Assembly: GCA_029706075.1 (NCBI GenBank) | Contig: JAINUG010000177.1 | Span: forward strand, 791,001 to 855,000 | Length of the DNA: 64,000 nt | Reading direction: 5' to 3' | Source: Aldrovandia affinis | Lineage: Eukaryota > Chordata > Actinopteri > Notacanthiformes > Halosauridae | Part shown: piece by piece, positions 46,551 through 58,000 of the stretch | Layout of the letters: each line of letters opens with the position of its first letter | Position numbering within the stretch: the stretch's first letter is position 1 | Notes under the pieces: generated by a model | The model's input: only the letters and a program-made list of their open reading frames with translations | The model's database searches: none | What the model was told of the DNA's origin: nothing | Position numbers and translations under genes: made by a program

Positions 46551-47401
46551 CCCCACAGACTCCTGGGAAATAAAGAGAGGGGGAGTGCTGGGAGAGAAGA
46601 AGCCACCAATCAGGGCTTGCAAAGGCAACCCCCCCTCCCCCCCACCAGTCTTGGGGCAGTACACTGAAGGAGGCCATCTCTGGCCTCACACTCCCTTAGC
46701 CGACCAGGGAGGGGCATGGCTTCTTTTTAATATATATATGCAGCTACTGTATTAATCTCCTAGCACTGCTTTCCATCCATGATTTATTCCCCTGCCGCGC
46801 TCCTCTCCTCTCCAGTAATGAGTTTCCTCCAAAACCAAACTCCCAACAAAACAGAAAACTGCTGTTGTTGCCTGCGAGGCGTTCTAACAGCCTTGTTCCC
46901 TTGCAAATTGAAGGAACCTCACGCGCGCGCCCTCTCTCTCTGTCTCTCTCCCGCTCGCCCGCCAACTGCCGAGCCATCCTGGCCACCGGCGCGCAGCCCC
47001 TTATCTCTCGCTCGCTCGCTGCGCGCCGAGCCAACTCCTCTCCTCTTTATTTCCTTTTCTCACACATTCCTTTTCTCCCCCATCACTCGATTCTTTCCTT
47101 CCTCGTCCCCTTTATCTGATTTGTCTCACTTGTACGAAATGTGTTTGTGATGGCGTGAAGCGAAAGGTGCTTTGTGATGGATTGGTTATGATGTAGTTAT
47201 ATACTTCATACTGTGTAGTGTACATAACCCGTAACCTAGCATTTGGCATACCTGCCTGTTTACCGATACTGATATGAGACAGACAGAAAGAGAAATAATA
47301 GATACACACACATATACATACTCCCTGATTTAAAAAAACAGACTGAGACCCATAATTCTTCAAAGGGGAATACTTCTGCACAGTACAGCTTCTACACAGT
47401 C
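46551..47401. other. intron segment, partly CT-rich
   Basis: Bases 46930-47110 are pyrimidine-rich with GCGCGC interruptions. No gene recognised. Confidence 0.45.
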
Positions 47402-47909
47402 TACAGTTAACTAACAAAATAAAGGGAAAAAACACCAACATAAAGTGTCTTAATTGGGGTGTTGGGCCACCACGAGTCGCCAGAATAGCTTCAATGCACC
47501 TTGGCATAGATTCTACAAGTGTCTGGAATTCTATTGGCAGGATGCAACACCATTCTTCTGTGAGAAATTGCATAATTTCATAGTTCTGTTGATGGTGGTG
47601 GAAAACAGTCTCTGCTCCAGAATCTCCCATAAGTGTTCAATTGGGTTGAAATCTGGTGACTGAGACAGACATGACATTGTTGTCATGCTCATCAAACCAT
47701 TTAGTGACCACCCCTGCCCATCAGGATAGAAATGCTTCAACTTCAATGAAGTTGATCACTCAGAATGGCTTTGTTTTAATTGACGTTTACCTTACCCTCT
47801 AAGGGGATTAGTGGATCTAAACCATGCCAATGCACCCCACACAATAACACAACCGCCAGAACCCTTCATTTACTCAAGTTTTTACTTTATATTGACAGTG
47901 ACCTTTATA
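47402..47909 (-). mobile_element. Tc1-like DNA transposon, internal-deletion copy 3
   Basis: On the minus strand it begins AAAGGTCACTGTCAATATAA, continues AGTAAATGAAGGGTTCTGGC into the transposase C-terminal half, and ends TTATTTTGTTAGTTAACTGTA. TA lies at both edges. It is about 508 bp with the same join between 5' terminal repeat and transposase as copies 1 and 2. Confidence 0.85.
47440..47850 (-). pseudogene. Tc1/mariner transposase C-terminal fragment
   Basis: In several frames the minus strand encodes the late catalytic domain: SLNGLMSM/EWFDEH-type sequence, SQSPDFNPIEHLWEILEQRLFST, EEWC-ILP-EFQTLVESMPR and EAILA-RGGPTPQ. A deletion removes the DDNAP-H block, and frameshifts split the rest. 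The N-terminal half is absent. Confidence 0.85.
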
Positions 47910-48167
47910 CGGATATTGATATGTATAGCTAAATATACATTAATTTCAAATTAATCTAAAGTATTTTCTGCAACTACAGTCAAAGCAAGGATTTAATTTC
48001 TACCACAAGACCCTTTCATTTTTTAACATTGCAAGATCCCATTTCCCATTTTGTACGTGGTTACGTGGCACCTGGTGGCATCGGTAGCGCAGGGATATCC
48101 TCTGCTGGCCTGAATTCCAGCCAGGTGCTCAGCCCCGCCACTTGATTCAGTTAAAATTGTCCTGATG

Positions 48168-48572
48168 GGCTGCTGGGTGGCTCATCCTGTTAAGCCACTG
48201 TTTATAGTGTGTGGATGAGCCCCACAGTCTGGTATTGAATCCAGACTGTGCCATTGCCAACTGTAGCTAGCAGCCCTGTGGGGCAATGCATAATGGTGGT
48301 AATGACACCCAGGGATTCAGTTGGCTGGGTTGTCCATGTCTCATTGCACACGATTGACTTCTGCTGGTCAATCAGAAGCCCACAGTCTTCCCTTACTGTA
48401 TATAGTTGTTCATGAAGTGTCTTCCTCAGACCCATGTCTGTGCAAGTTCAACTTGTAGACTACGGTGTGAAATCACACGTTTCGGAAGAGAGCACGTGCT
48501 TGTCTACTCTCTCCCAAATTGACAACAGACGTTGCAGCATACACAGCTTATAATACGATTGTGATCAACAAT
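48168..48572 (+). mobile_element. 'GGGTGGCTCATCC' SINE, near full length
   Basis: It starts GGCTGCTGGGTGGCTCATCC with TGTTAAG (A-box-like), and GGTATTGAATCCAGACTGTG is B-box-like. It continues through CATGAAGTGTCTTCCTCAGA, GACTACGGTGTGAAATCACA and TTTCGGAAGAGAGCACGTGC to TAATACGATTG. The copy at 54670 is collinear. Total length is about 400 bp; the A-rich end of the other copy is replaced here by unrelated sequence and a C run. The tRNA-like head suggests a SINE. Its partner LINE is unknown. Confidence 0.7.
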
Positions 48573-48580
48573 ACCATCAC

Positions 48581-48600
48581 CCCCCCCCCCCCTCCCCCCC
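48581..48600. repeat. poly-C run
   Basis: An almost uninterrupted C run follows the SINE end. Confidence 0.85.
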
Positions 48601-48700
48601 ACATCACTACTAAATAAAGAGCATAACAATGAGGCTAACGTTGACCGTTAACAGACACACCTGCCGTTGGCTGTGAGAGGGCCTTGGGGGAAGACTAAAT

Positions 48701-48771
48701 AGAGGGGTGGTCTGGCCCATACTCTCATAGGACTATTAGAGGGGTGGTCTGGCCCGTACACTCATAGAACT
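48701..48771. repeat. ~36 bp tandem duplication
   Basis: AGAGGGGTGGTCTGGCCC plus a TAC-CTCATAG-AC segment occurs twice in tandem with four or five differences. Confidence 0.85.
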
Positions 48772-48779
48772 ACATTAGG

Positions 48780-51700
48780 GTAAAGTGTGGCCCTTAATCT
48801 CGCTCTTCTCCACTAACCTGCCCAAGGCCCCTGGGCCTGAAGAGCCCTCCATGGGGCCGTCGGTGACCCTGCTCATCTCTGTTTCCTGAAGCCCTTGCTG
48901 GACCTGAATTGCCATTGGTGATCGCAGTGCTTGCTAATTGCAGTGTGTGCCAAATGGCCATGTGCTTGAGCAGCAGAGTGGTTATCGAGAGGGCCTGAGA
49001 GCGCAGGCAGCTGCTCTGACCTTCAGAGGAGAGGGGCTCCAGCACGCCCGCTGCGGAGGTGTGAAACGATTTCAGGTTTGTGGGGGCGTGGGCGATATCC
49101 GTCACCCCCTCGGGCCTTTCAGAGCCTTTACATCCAACAAAGACGTGAGGTGCCATGTCGATAATCGGCCATCAAAGCTCTCGCTCCCTCGGCCCTGTGG
49201 GGAGACGCACGACGCGAGCGGAATGAGGCGGTGACTCAGGGCCAGGCGTATCGCTCACGACTCGGCCGATCTATCCTGCCCGCGCGGCCTCATTAAGCCG
49301 AATTATCCGTCACGGCTCCATAACGCAGCGTCTGGGAGCGACACCAGTGGCCGCGCAGTCGAGCGAGACCCATTCCAGCGCGGATCCCCTTCCCGGTGAT
49401 CTCCCCCGCTGAGCCATCAGCGCCTCGCGCGTCGTGCGTCGTGCGCCCGCTTCCCCCAGACCCACGCCAGCCGTTACCGTTAGCTCTGTGACTCACCGTT
49501 CGAAACTGCGAAGCCTACTGGGATGGGTGGATCATGAAACACAAAGAGGAAGCATCCCAAGGAGACCCAGAGAGGTGATTAGGTGTCAGTTTCGTCCAAG
49601 TGCTGGGGGAGAGGGTGAAATCGTGCTTCAAACTGAAGGGTAATCGCTCTTTGGCTCTCTGAACAAAAGTTGAGTGTAGGGATTCAGCTCTGCTGTAAGT
49701 CTGAAAGACTGTAAGTTTGTCACAGTCAATAGTAATGGTATCCGGATCACTCTGCGCGGATTAAATAGAAGCTTCCTCTTCTCGATCGCTTAGCTCATCC
49801 CGAGTGTTTCCTGGAACGGCCTCTTCCACTCCGAGCAAATATGAAGCACCCTCATAGTTCCAAAGAGAAAACTTCACTTAATCCATTTGGAAGTGATGTA
49901 TTTTGCGTACGTTCGCCAGGAGTGCTGTGTTTGTTTCATTCATTTGTATTTCTGACATTTTTCTGTATTTGTATCAGAGCAAGCGTTTTAACGACATTTA
50001 GCAGAAAAAGTGTAACGGTCAGTGGTTTCAGAGCTGTTGACACGAGCGCCGCACCTGAGACTTTAATTACGCCACGGCGGCCATAATTCGGAATGCCCCC
50101 CTCATGCTGTGATATCTGTAGCTGTGGGGGGGGGCATATAGGACTATGCCACTAATGAAGGTTGAAAGAAAACAACCTTAAAAACAACAGCAAAAACTTT
50201 CAGTTGCACTGCTGTTGTCCCTGGCGCTCTCCCTTTTTTTTTTTTTTGGGGGGGGGCGTGTGGTTGGTGCCCTACTGCATCATATCCTGTACTTCCTGAG
50301 GTGAATGCAAGATGGTTGGGGGTGGGGAGGGGGCTGTAAAGCGCTATGACATATATTTTACTGCTTAAAAAGAAGTTGAAGGTGTGCAAGAAAATGTGCT
50401 GAGCCAAGTGTAAAGAGATCGCCCCTCTGGGGTGGGGTGGGGTGGTGGGAATTGATGGGGGGTGGGGGGGGTATTTCCCACTATTCAGCTGTTCTTATGC
50501 ATCGCCATTTCTCCGGAGACAACGGAAGTCTTCATCACTGCGTCGTCTCGCTTTAATAGGCGCGGTGTGAGTCAGCATGAGATCACATGACACATGATCT
50601 TCAGTTTTCATTTCTGAACACTATGGATCAGGGCTATTCAATAACGTTTTCATGGGCGGCAGGATTGTAAAAACCAGAACTGCAGGTGGACCAGACGATT
50701 TGTTGAGCCGGGGCGGGGGTTAGGGTCACGGGGGGCGGGGGACGTTGTTGTTGGGGGAGTTTTGTTTGGTTCAAAAACCTACCTGCCATAAAAAACCTAT
50801 CTGCCATAAAAGTCACCTCGCTTTCTTTTTAAATACGGTCTGTCTTGACACAGGTTACAGCGCATTCCTCTATAGACAGGCATGTTCACTTAAATTTACA
50901 TTTGTACTTATTTGGATAAGTGCTATACTAAGGATAAATGTGTAATCAGCTATACTACGCACTATGCAATATGTCATCATTGGTCTGGATGACAGCAAGT
51001 ATATCCTGGCTTATAAAGTATTTAGAAGTGTCATTTGTTACCACCAAACCTAAGCAGATCCCTACATCTCTAAGAACCCACATTTGTCCTCATTATGTAT
51101 TTCGGCTGTGGAGCTGTTATGCTTATCTGTCAGAGGGACTGAGGAGATTGAGATTTGTAATTCATCACAAAGGAAAGTTTCTGCTCGTCATGCCATGCAG
51201 GGGGGATTTCGTTCTTAAAGAGCCCCGTCTGATTCGAGTGCAAATGAAAAACCAGAGGGGTTTATTTGTATGTGTTTGGGAGGCCATTTTGTATCTCGAA
51301 GGTGTCGTGCCTTTCACATTGGGGATAGTGTTGTGTAATGGTTGTGCGTACATAAAAAGGGCCGTTAGAAGGCTAGGCTCGGCTATAGTAGGGCTGAGCG
51401 TTGGATGGGCAGAACTGGTCCCAGCCTGACCAATGCTTTCCAACATGGAACACCAACATCCATGATCCATGGCTATCACTTCCTAAAAGCAATTCAATGG
51501 AGCTAAGATTTTACGTAAAGATGACCAAACTGGACTTCTTCCTCGTTATAGTTATTTAGGTGTATTCAAGTCTTACTTCTGCAGGACAATGGGGTCTACA
51601 GGGTTCCCGTTTTCTACATCCTAAAAAACTGCCAATCAATAGGCTGCTCACTCCCTGTCCAGACCCCTCTAAGCAGCTGCTCATTACAACCACTGACCAG

Positions 51701-52831
51701 GAAGTGGCTTCCTCTCCCAGAATTCAATTATCTCTATTTGTCTTTCAGATATTTCAGGGGGGTGGGGTGGGGGGTGGGGGTGGTTGAGGAGGCTGCCTGG
51801 ATCTGCTGTGCCATCTGTGAGCTCAAAAGGTCCCTCTTCCCAAATTCTTCTGTAATGATTAATAAAATATGAGCAATGTCAACTTGGCAGGCTCTTTGTT
51901 GAGACTAAGCAGCGCTGCTCTCTCAGGGAGCTGGGCTGCAGCGGTGCTTCTTAAAATGTTGACACAGCAGCTGTCACCGCTTGCACGCGTGGACATATTT
52001 CTTGCACGCTTTCCTAAATCGGATACGTATTTGTAGCGTGGCGCTAATGTTAATGGTTTTACAATGCCCTGTGGAGGGCATCGGGCTGTGGAGATACGAG
52101 CGGAACCTCAGGTCATTTCCCACGAGGCACTGGGAGAAGCTGACGCTCGCCGACAGCAGTGGCAGCGCGTTTCCAGTTTCGGAAATCTCATCACTTCCTT
52201 CACGTAGAAGTAATTGATGAGATGTTGCCTGCCTCTGTGTGGTGAAGGTTCTTTTGTGGAGTTTGAGGAAAATGACAAATGCGGATCCCTGGAACACCCC
52301 ATAAAGTTCATGTAGGATAGTCACACCAGTGGGCCCACCACCCCCCGGCTCTTTAAATTCACTTCCTGTATGCTCTCCTGTCTGTTGCCTGTCAGTAACT
52401 CTGTGTGCCCAGAGCCTTGTCATACCCCAGCTCGAGCTGTAGAGACCTGTCTTATCTCCTCACGCCGTGTATGTCAACTGCACATCCGTGGGGCCCTTGT
52501 GAGAGGCAGCTGCTGAGGCGGTTTCAGTATGGCAACGAGGCCCCCTGCCGATTAGGGGACATGGCTGGATGGCTCCTGCGGAACTGGCAACGCTGAGGTT
52601 AACCGTCAGCATCAGCCCTGCGTGTGAGTGTCCGTACGCCTTCAGCCGGTAGTGCTATTTACGGTGTGTTTGTCTGTCTTTAGTCATGGCATCAGACGCT
52701 CACGCGGCAGGTGTTGGCCAGGCGGTGGTCTCTCAGGTCTGAAATAGACGCATACATTCCCTCCACTTCCTGAAGTTCAGCTGAGCGCAAGGAGTCATTT
52801 CCAGCACATGCCACCGGGATGAAAATCAATC

Positions 52832-52833
<2 letters not shown>
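48780..52833. other. intron segment with several G-rich runs
   Basis: No gene recognised. G-rich tracts lie at 50428-50471, 50709-50757 and 51757-51783. Bases 49080-49480 are CpG-richer. Reading frames up to 163 codons show no known domain. Confidence 0.45.
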
Positions 52834-52882
<49 letters not shown>

Positions 52883-52889
52883 CGTGTAT
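52834..52889. repeat. (TG)n microsatellite
   Basis: About 22 TG units with GCGTGCGTG at the right end. Confidence 0.95.
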
Positions 52890-54142
52890 GGCTAGGAATA
52901 ATTAAAATGGGGTGCGGCATATCCCTGCACATAGCAGATAACCAAATCTGCTGTTTGAAAGACGAGTAACTTGATTTCTCAGTAATGCAAATATATAGTC
53001 TCTGTGACCTTTTTCAGCAATTTAACTAAATAAGAATAAGGCTCGCAGAAGCGTGGGCCGCCGTTGTTACTTCCGCCACTGTGCTTTTATGGAGCTCATT
53101 TGATTTGTGCGTATTTACAGTAGAAAGAACATTTCTCTTTCAGTGAAGATGCCGCTTTCCCAGCTCCCTTAATTGAGGACTTAGAAAACAATTCAAACTT
53201 ATCAGGGGGTGCTAGCAGTAATTACTTTTTATTGAGGTGGAAATGGAAAATAAGGAGGAAGCCAAGGAGGAACGGTGCAAGTTTACGTATTTGTGCAAAT
53301 GAGAAAACAGCTGAATTGGCGTCGCTCGTTGAGTTTGACTTTCTTTCCTGACTGATTTCACTCTGGTGGAGACGGGGGGGCTGGTGGAAGGCTTTCCGAG
53401 TGCGATTATTGTGAAATTACCCAGGCTTCAAAGACATGGCGTTTTAAAAGTCATTTAAAAAGCATCCCATCTTTTTTACCCTTGCTTTTAATGAATTCAT
53501 TAGTTATTTTATCCTTCTTGTTTTTCTCTTTTTTTATTTGACTATGATAGCCAGTTTTAATGTTTTATTGTTTTTAATGAGCTTTTGTCTTATTGCTGTT
53601 TTAGTACTTTAGTTTTTACTACTGTTGTAGGAATAGCCATGAGTTTTGAATGTGCGTTTTGGGCTTTTTAAAAATACAGTCAACCAAAAACACTGTGGGA
53701 AAACAAAATGAAATAATACGCTTTGAGAAATTATACCGATTTGATTTGCCTATTTGAAGGGCAGTGCGTGTGCGTGCATGTGTGCGCGTGCGCGTGCCTG
53801 GGAAGGGCTCCGCGGTGTTTCCGCATGGCGGAAGTTGAGAGAGCAGTTTAACGAGACCCAGGCTACTGCGCAATGGTGTCACGTGCTCTCCTCTTGCCGC
53901 ACAGCTGCAAGCGGTCGAGGACGCTATATCAGCAGGCCCGGCTCTGATAACGCAGCGGCCTGCCGCGGGACGATTCGGCGACGTGTCACTCCGATGGCAG
54001 CGCAGCGCAGCGCAGCGCAGACCTCGCCGGTCCAGATGCAGTGTCACGTCTCCGCGGCAGCTTCACAGCTGGAGCGGGTCGTTGGAACACCTGAATCGTT
54101 TCCAGGAGGGGCGACGTCTCTCCCCGCGGAGAGCGCGGGGTC
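52890..54142. other. intron segment, no feature recognised
   Basis: AT-rich to 53750, then GC-rich; a (CGCAG)n run of about five units lies at 53997-54022. Confidence 0.45.
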
Positions 54143-54302
54143 GGGGTCAATTCCGTTTAAATTTCAATCAGTTCAGAAAATGAACTGAAATCCAATTCAG
54201 GAATAAAAAAAATGGCCATGATGCTTTTTGATGTTTTTTCTGTTAATTAATTGAATTTCAATGCATTTCCTGAATCGACTGAATTGAGATGGAATTGACC
54301 CC
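54143..54302. mobile_element. foldback MITE with GGGGTCAATTCC ends
   Basis: The 160 bp element starts GGGGTCAATTCC and ends GGAATTGACCCC, perfect 12 bp terminal inverted repeats. The subterminal parts also pair imperfectly (TTTCAATCAGTTCAG against CTGAATTGAG). Similar palindromic GGGTCAATTCC elements are common in fish genomes. No coding capacity. Confidence 0.8.
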
Positions 54303-54485
54303 AGCTCAGCCCATGGCTGTTTGTCGACCTTAATGTGAACTTGGGGAAATGTTGTTTGCGGCATCATTTACACATTAAAGGGCATTACAATATACTTACA
54401 ATATAAAAGACCCAACTGTGCATACAATAAAAATACAAAATAAACTACACATGCAATATATATATACAATGAGATACAATTCACA

Positions 54486-54616
54486 ATGCAGTTGTCTGGC
54501 AGACGCTTTTATCCAAAGCAACTTACAAGAGTGCATTAATATATCCGGAGATCATTGCTAGAGCTATCAAACAGCAAGCTACAGTCTAATCGTTATCATT
54601 GCCAATGAACATGCAG
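54486..54616 (-). mobile_element. L2-clade LINE 3' end, minus strand
   Basis: On the minus strand, CATTGGCAATGATAACGATT, GATAGCTCTAGCAATGATCT and TAAGTTGCTTTGGATAAAAG match the 3' UTR and tail of the LINE at 40330-40870 in the same order. Only the last ~130 bp is present, as expected for strong 5' truncation. Confidence 0.85.
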
Positions 54617-54669
54617 TTCAGTTCCGTTCAGTTCCGCACTGGGATAAGCGTAGGCCAGCTCTCAGGTCT

Positions 54670-55026
54670 CTCTTTTTTCCCCCAATCGTATTCTGAGCCG
54701 CACTCGCAACCGCCGCTGTCAATTCAGGACAGCGTAGACGACGAGCACGCGCTCTCCTCCAAAACACACGGTGTCAACTCGTTTCTTTTCACACCGCAGT
54801 CTACGAGTTCAGCTGGCACAGACATGAGCCGGAGGAAGACGCTTCATGCTCAGCTTTATGCCCACGGACCATGGGCGCCCAATTGACCCGCTGGGGGCAC
54901 TGGTGTGCAAAGAGACACGGGCCGCCCAGCCGTCTGAATCCCTCCCTCCCTGGGCGACGCTGTGGGGCCGCGGGGCTCATCCTAACACTAGAACGGGGCC
55001 TTAACAGGATGAGCCACCCAGCAGCC
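54670..55026 (-). mobile_element. 'GGGTGGCTCATCC' SINE, minus strand
   Basis: On the minus strand it begins GCTGGGTGGCTCATCCTGTT, has CCCAGGGAGGGAGGGATTCA, CATGAAGCGTCTTCCTCCGG, GACTGCGGTGTGAAAAGAAA and GAATACGATTGGGGGAAAAAA, an A-rich end. It is collinear with 48168-48572 and has a deletion in the anterior third. It lies just 5' of an L2 LINE end in the same orientation. Confidence 0.75.
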
Positions 55027-55029
55027 TGT

Positions 55030-58000
55030 ATTGTGATTTTAACATCTCTGTACTTCACAAATGTATATACCTTTCATACCATACTAGACCTACCTTACAG
55101 AATGATGATACTGCAGCATTTTAACTTGTTTGTTCTGGTGACCTCTTGGATTCTTGGAGCAGTCTGAAGTGTTTGTGACATGGACACTTGGTGTGGCTTT
55201 TACACTTCTTAGTTTCTCTTGGTACTCACAGAATGTACCAGCATTCATATGAACTCTTTGGTCATATTGAAATGGCTAATGGCTTAAATGGAACGCTCTC
55301 TCCGTTTTTCAGGTGCGTCGGAAAAAGAAATCAGTGGAGTCAGACGTTTCCAAGAGTAGTATTCTTGCGATAAATGACCCTTGCCTCTGCTCTGTATTAC
55401 GGCCCTCATGCGATGGATTAATTCTCTTTGTGCAGCGGAGGGGTTTTTGGAGGTCGCGAGTCTGCTTCTGTGTAGCCCCGGCAGACTGCACGGGCCCAGA
55501 CACCCAGCTGGAACATCTGGAAACATCCTGCGGCCAACAAGCTGCTCTCGGCGTTCCCCGGCGCTAATAAAAGTCACTTTCTCTCTCCTTTCCTCTCCTT
55601 TCTTCTCTCCCCACCCCTAGCCCCCCTCCCCTCTGATTGATGGGAGAGGGGATTTGAAATAGCGCCAAGAGAGAGGAGAGAGAGAGAGAGAGAGGGGGAT
55701 AGGAAGTGGGAACCGTGGGCCTGGTTGGCTGACCAAGGCTGGAGTCAAGTTCCCCCCCCCACGTTGTTAGGGTGACACTGACAGACCATAATGGAAGCTG
55801 TCAATGCAAGATTTCAGGGAGTGAGAGAGCAAGGAGGGCCCGCGATTCGGATTGGCTTTTACGCCTCGCCGTGTTGCCGTGGCGCCCGCTGTTGAGGGCT
55901 CCGGTTGAATCGCAGAAGCGGGAAGATGGAGGTCCCCTCACCCCCTAAAACCACCCCTCACCCCACGCACACCCCAGGCCCCTCACTTTCCCTGAGCGCA
56001 CGTTAAATCACCCGCGCGCAAATCTGCTTCAGTTGGCTTATTTCTCCCATTTGTCCCTCTCGTCCCTGGATACGGCGCTCTGCTGTAAGTCTGCTCTAAT
56101 GAGGCCCTGCATATTTTATGTAACTTCCATGTAATTCATTCTTTAATATTTCAGCAACGCAATGATTGATATTTGAGCAAAAAATAGAAACTTATTCATA
56201 TATATATATATGTATATATATATATAGTATTTTTCTCACTTGATCCGTTTATGTGTGGTGATGTGCATTGATCACTGGCTGCACTGAAATCTTGCCTTCG
56301 TCACATGACCAGGCTTCTCCTCTGGTGACCCAGGGCTGTTCTGACGTAAAACTGTTCTTAAGTGAAATTAATTCCGCAGCTGCACTGAAAAGGCTTTACC
56401 CACTTCTCTCAACCCCTTCTCCTTTTCCTCTTTCAATCCCTCTTTCTTTCACACCCTATTTCACATCATTCTTTATAAGAGAATTCATGATTGTTCCATG
56501 GAATTGATATATATAAAAAAAGACCACCCTGAAAGGACGGCACTGTGGCCGTTGGTCGTGTCTGGGTTATGGAAATAGATTGGGTGAAGTTGTAATCATT
56601 TTACTGCAACTTTAGACTTTTTTGGTACAAGAGCGGTTCCCTTGGTTCTGCAGTCTGGGTAATCTTTGACCGGCTGGTTCAAATCCAGACTAGTTTAATG
56701 TCTCCTTTTAAAATGAGAGAGAAAGTTTTACGATGGAAAACGAGCACTTTCAAGATTAGCTGCAGTGCGTAAATTTGAACAAACACCTTTAATGATCTGC
56801 GGTGGAGGATAACTGGCCATCAAAATGATCCTTCCTTCCATGTTGCGAGGGTTTATACGGGCACGAGGGTGTCGCCGTGGAGAGAGGGGCTGTAAAGTTG
56901 AGGGGAGCCTGTTTTAACCCCTTGAGGAGCACTGTAACACTATGGTGCTCATTCTAGAACATGCTGTAACATTCTAGTTGATTCTATTTGATGACATCAC
57001 AAAGGGCTGTAATGACATCATCAAAGAATGGTAAAATCCCAGAATAGAAGACTGTGAATTACAACTAGGCTCGTTCATCGAGGGGTTAATGAAGTGTGGT
57101 TGCGCTGCAGGAGCGCAGCTGCACTGCGTGTGTGCGCAGGGGGAGAGGACACGGCACACACTCAGCGTCTATCACAGGCTCACCATCCCTAGCAGAGCTT
57201 GAGTCTGACACATTGGTGCGCATTCAATCGACATCCTAACTTTGACTCGCGATTAAATTATTTTTGTTTGTAAGTCAAAGTTGACCTTGGGTTGTTCTTG
57301 TGTTAATATGCAATGCATATATCTAATTGGAGCGTGAAATGATTATTAAGTCTGCGAAAAGTCAATCAGAGTTTATGTACGGACCGCTGTGAAAACATTT
57401 AGCTGGATGCCATCAAGCAGAGGCCAAGTCAGTGACCTTTACCAGTCTGATTGGCAAGCGCTTGGCACGTCCAACAGAAACCTTGACCTGGGTTTTACAC
57501 TCTCGTTAGCGTGCCTTCTGAGCAGATTCCTGATAAATGCAGTACTTGGATTTGCATGGCTGCCGTTTGGTGTGTGTTTTTAATTGTGAGCCCTTATTTC
57601 AAATAAAGTGGAGTTGATGCGGAGCGTATCCTCATTTTTCCAGGCGGGCGGTATGCCTTTAATCAGCGATGGCTGTCTGCACTTCTGTTCCATCCATTCC
57701 AGCCGTCAGTTCCCATTGGCCCCACAGTCAGTTTCCTGAGAAAAAACCAACAGCTCAGAAACGATGATGCTCCCAGTGCTGGCGAATTCCTTCAGTGGAC
57801 CCGGAAGCTCTGCGGCCCGCAGTCTGTAGACGTTTCCTAATTGCTTTCCCGCGCACGCAGTACAAAGGTGTCATTGAGCGAAGTCTCCTCGCCGAACCCT
57901 GGGCTGAGACAGAGCTCAGAGCCGCTCCATTCATGAGCGCGCTCCCGTAGACAGGGGGGAGGAAGCGTTATTCCAAAACCACTCCCGTTTGATTTTTACA

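Noticed and set aside
46188-46664. 158-codon minus-strand frame through the hairpin
   Set aside because: Much of it arises because the palindrome reads similarly on both strands; not coding.
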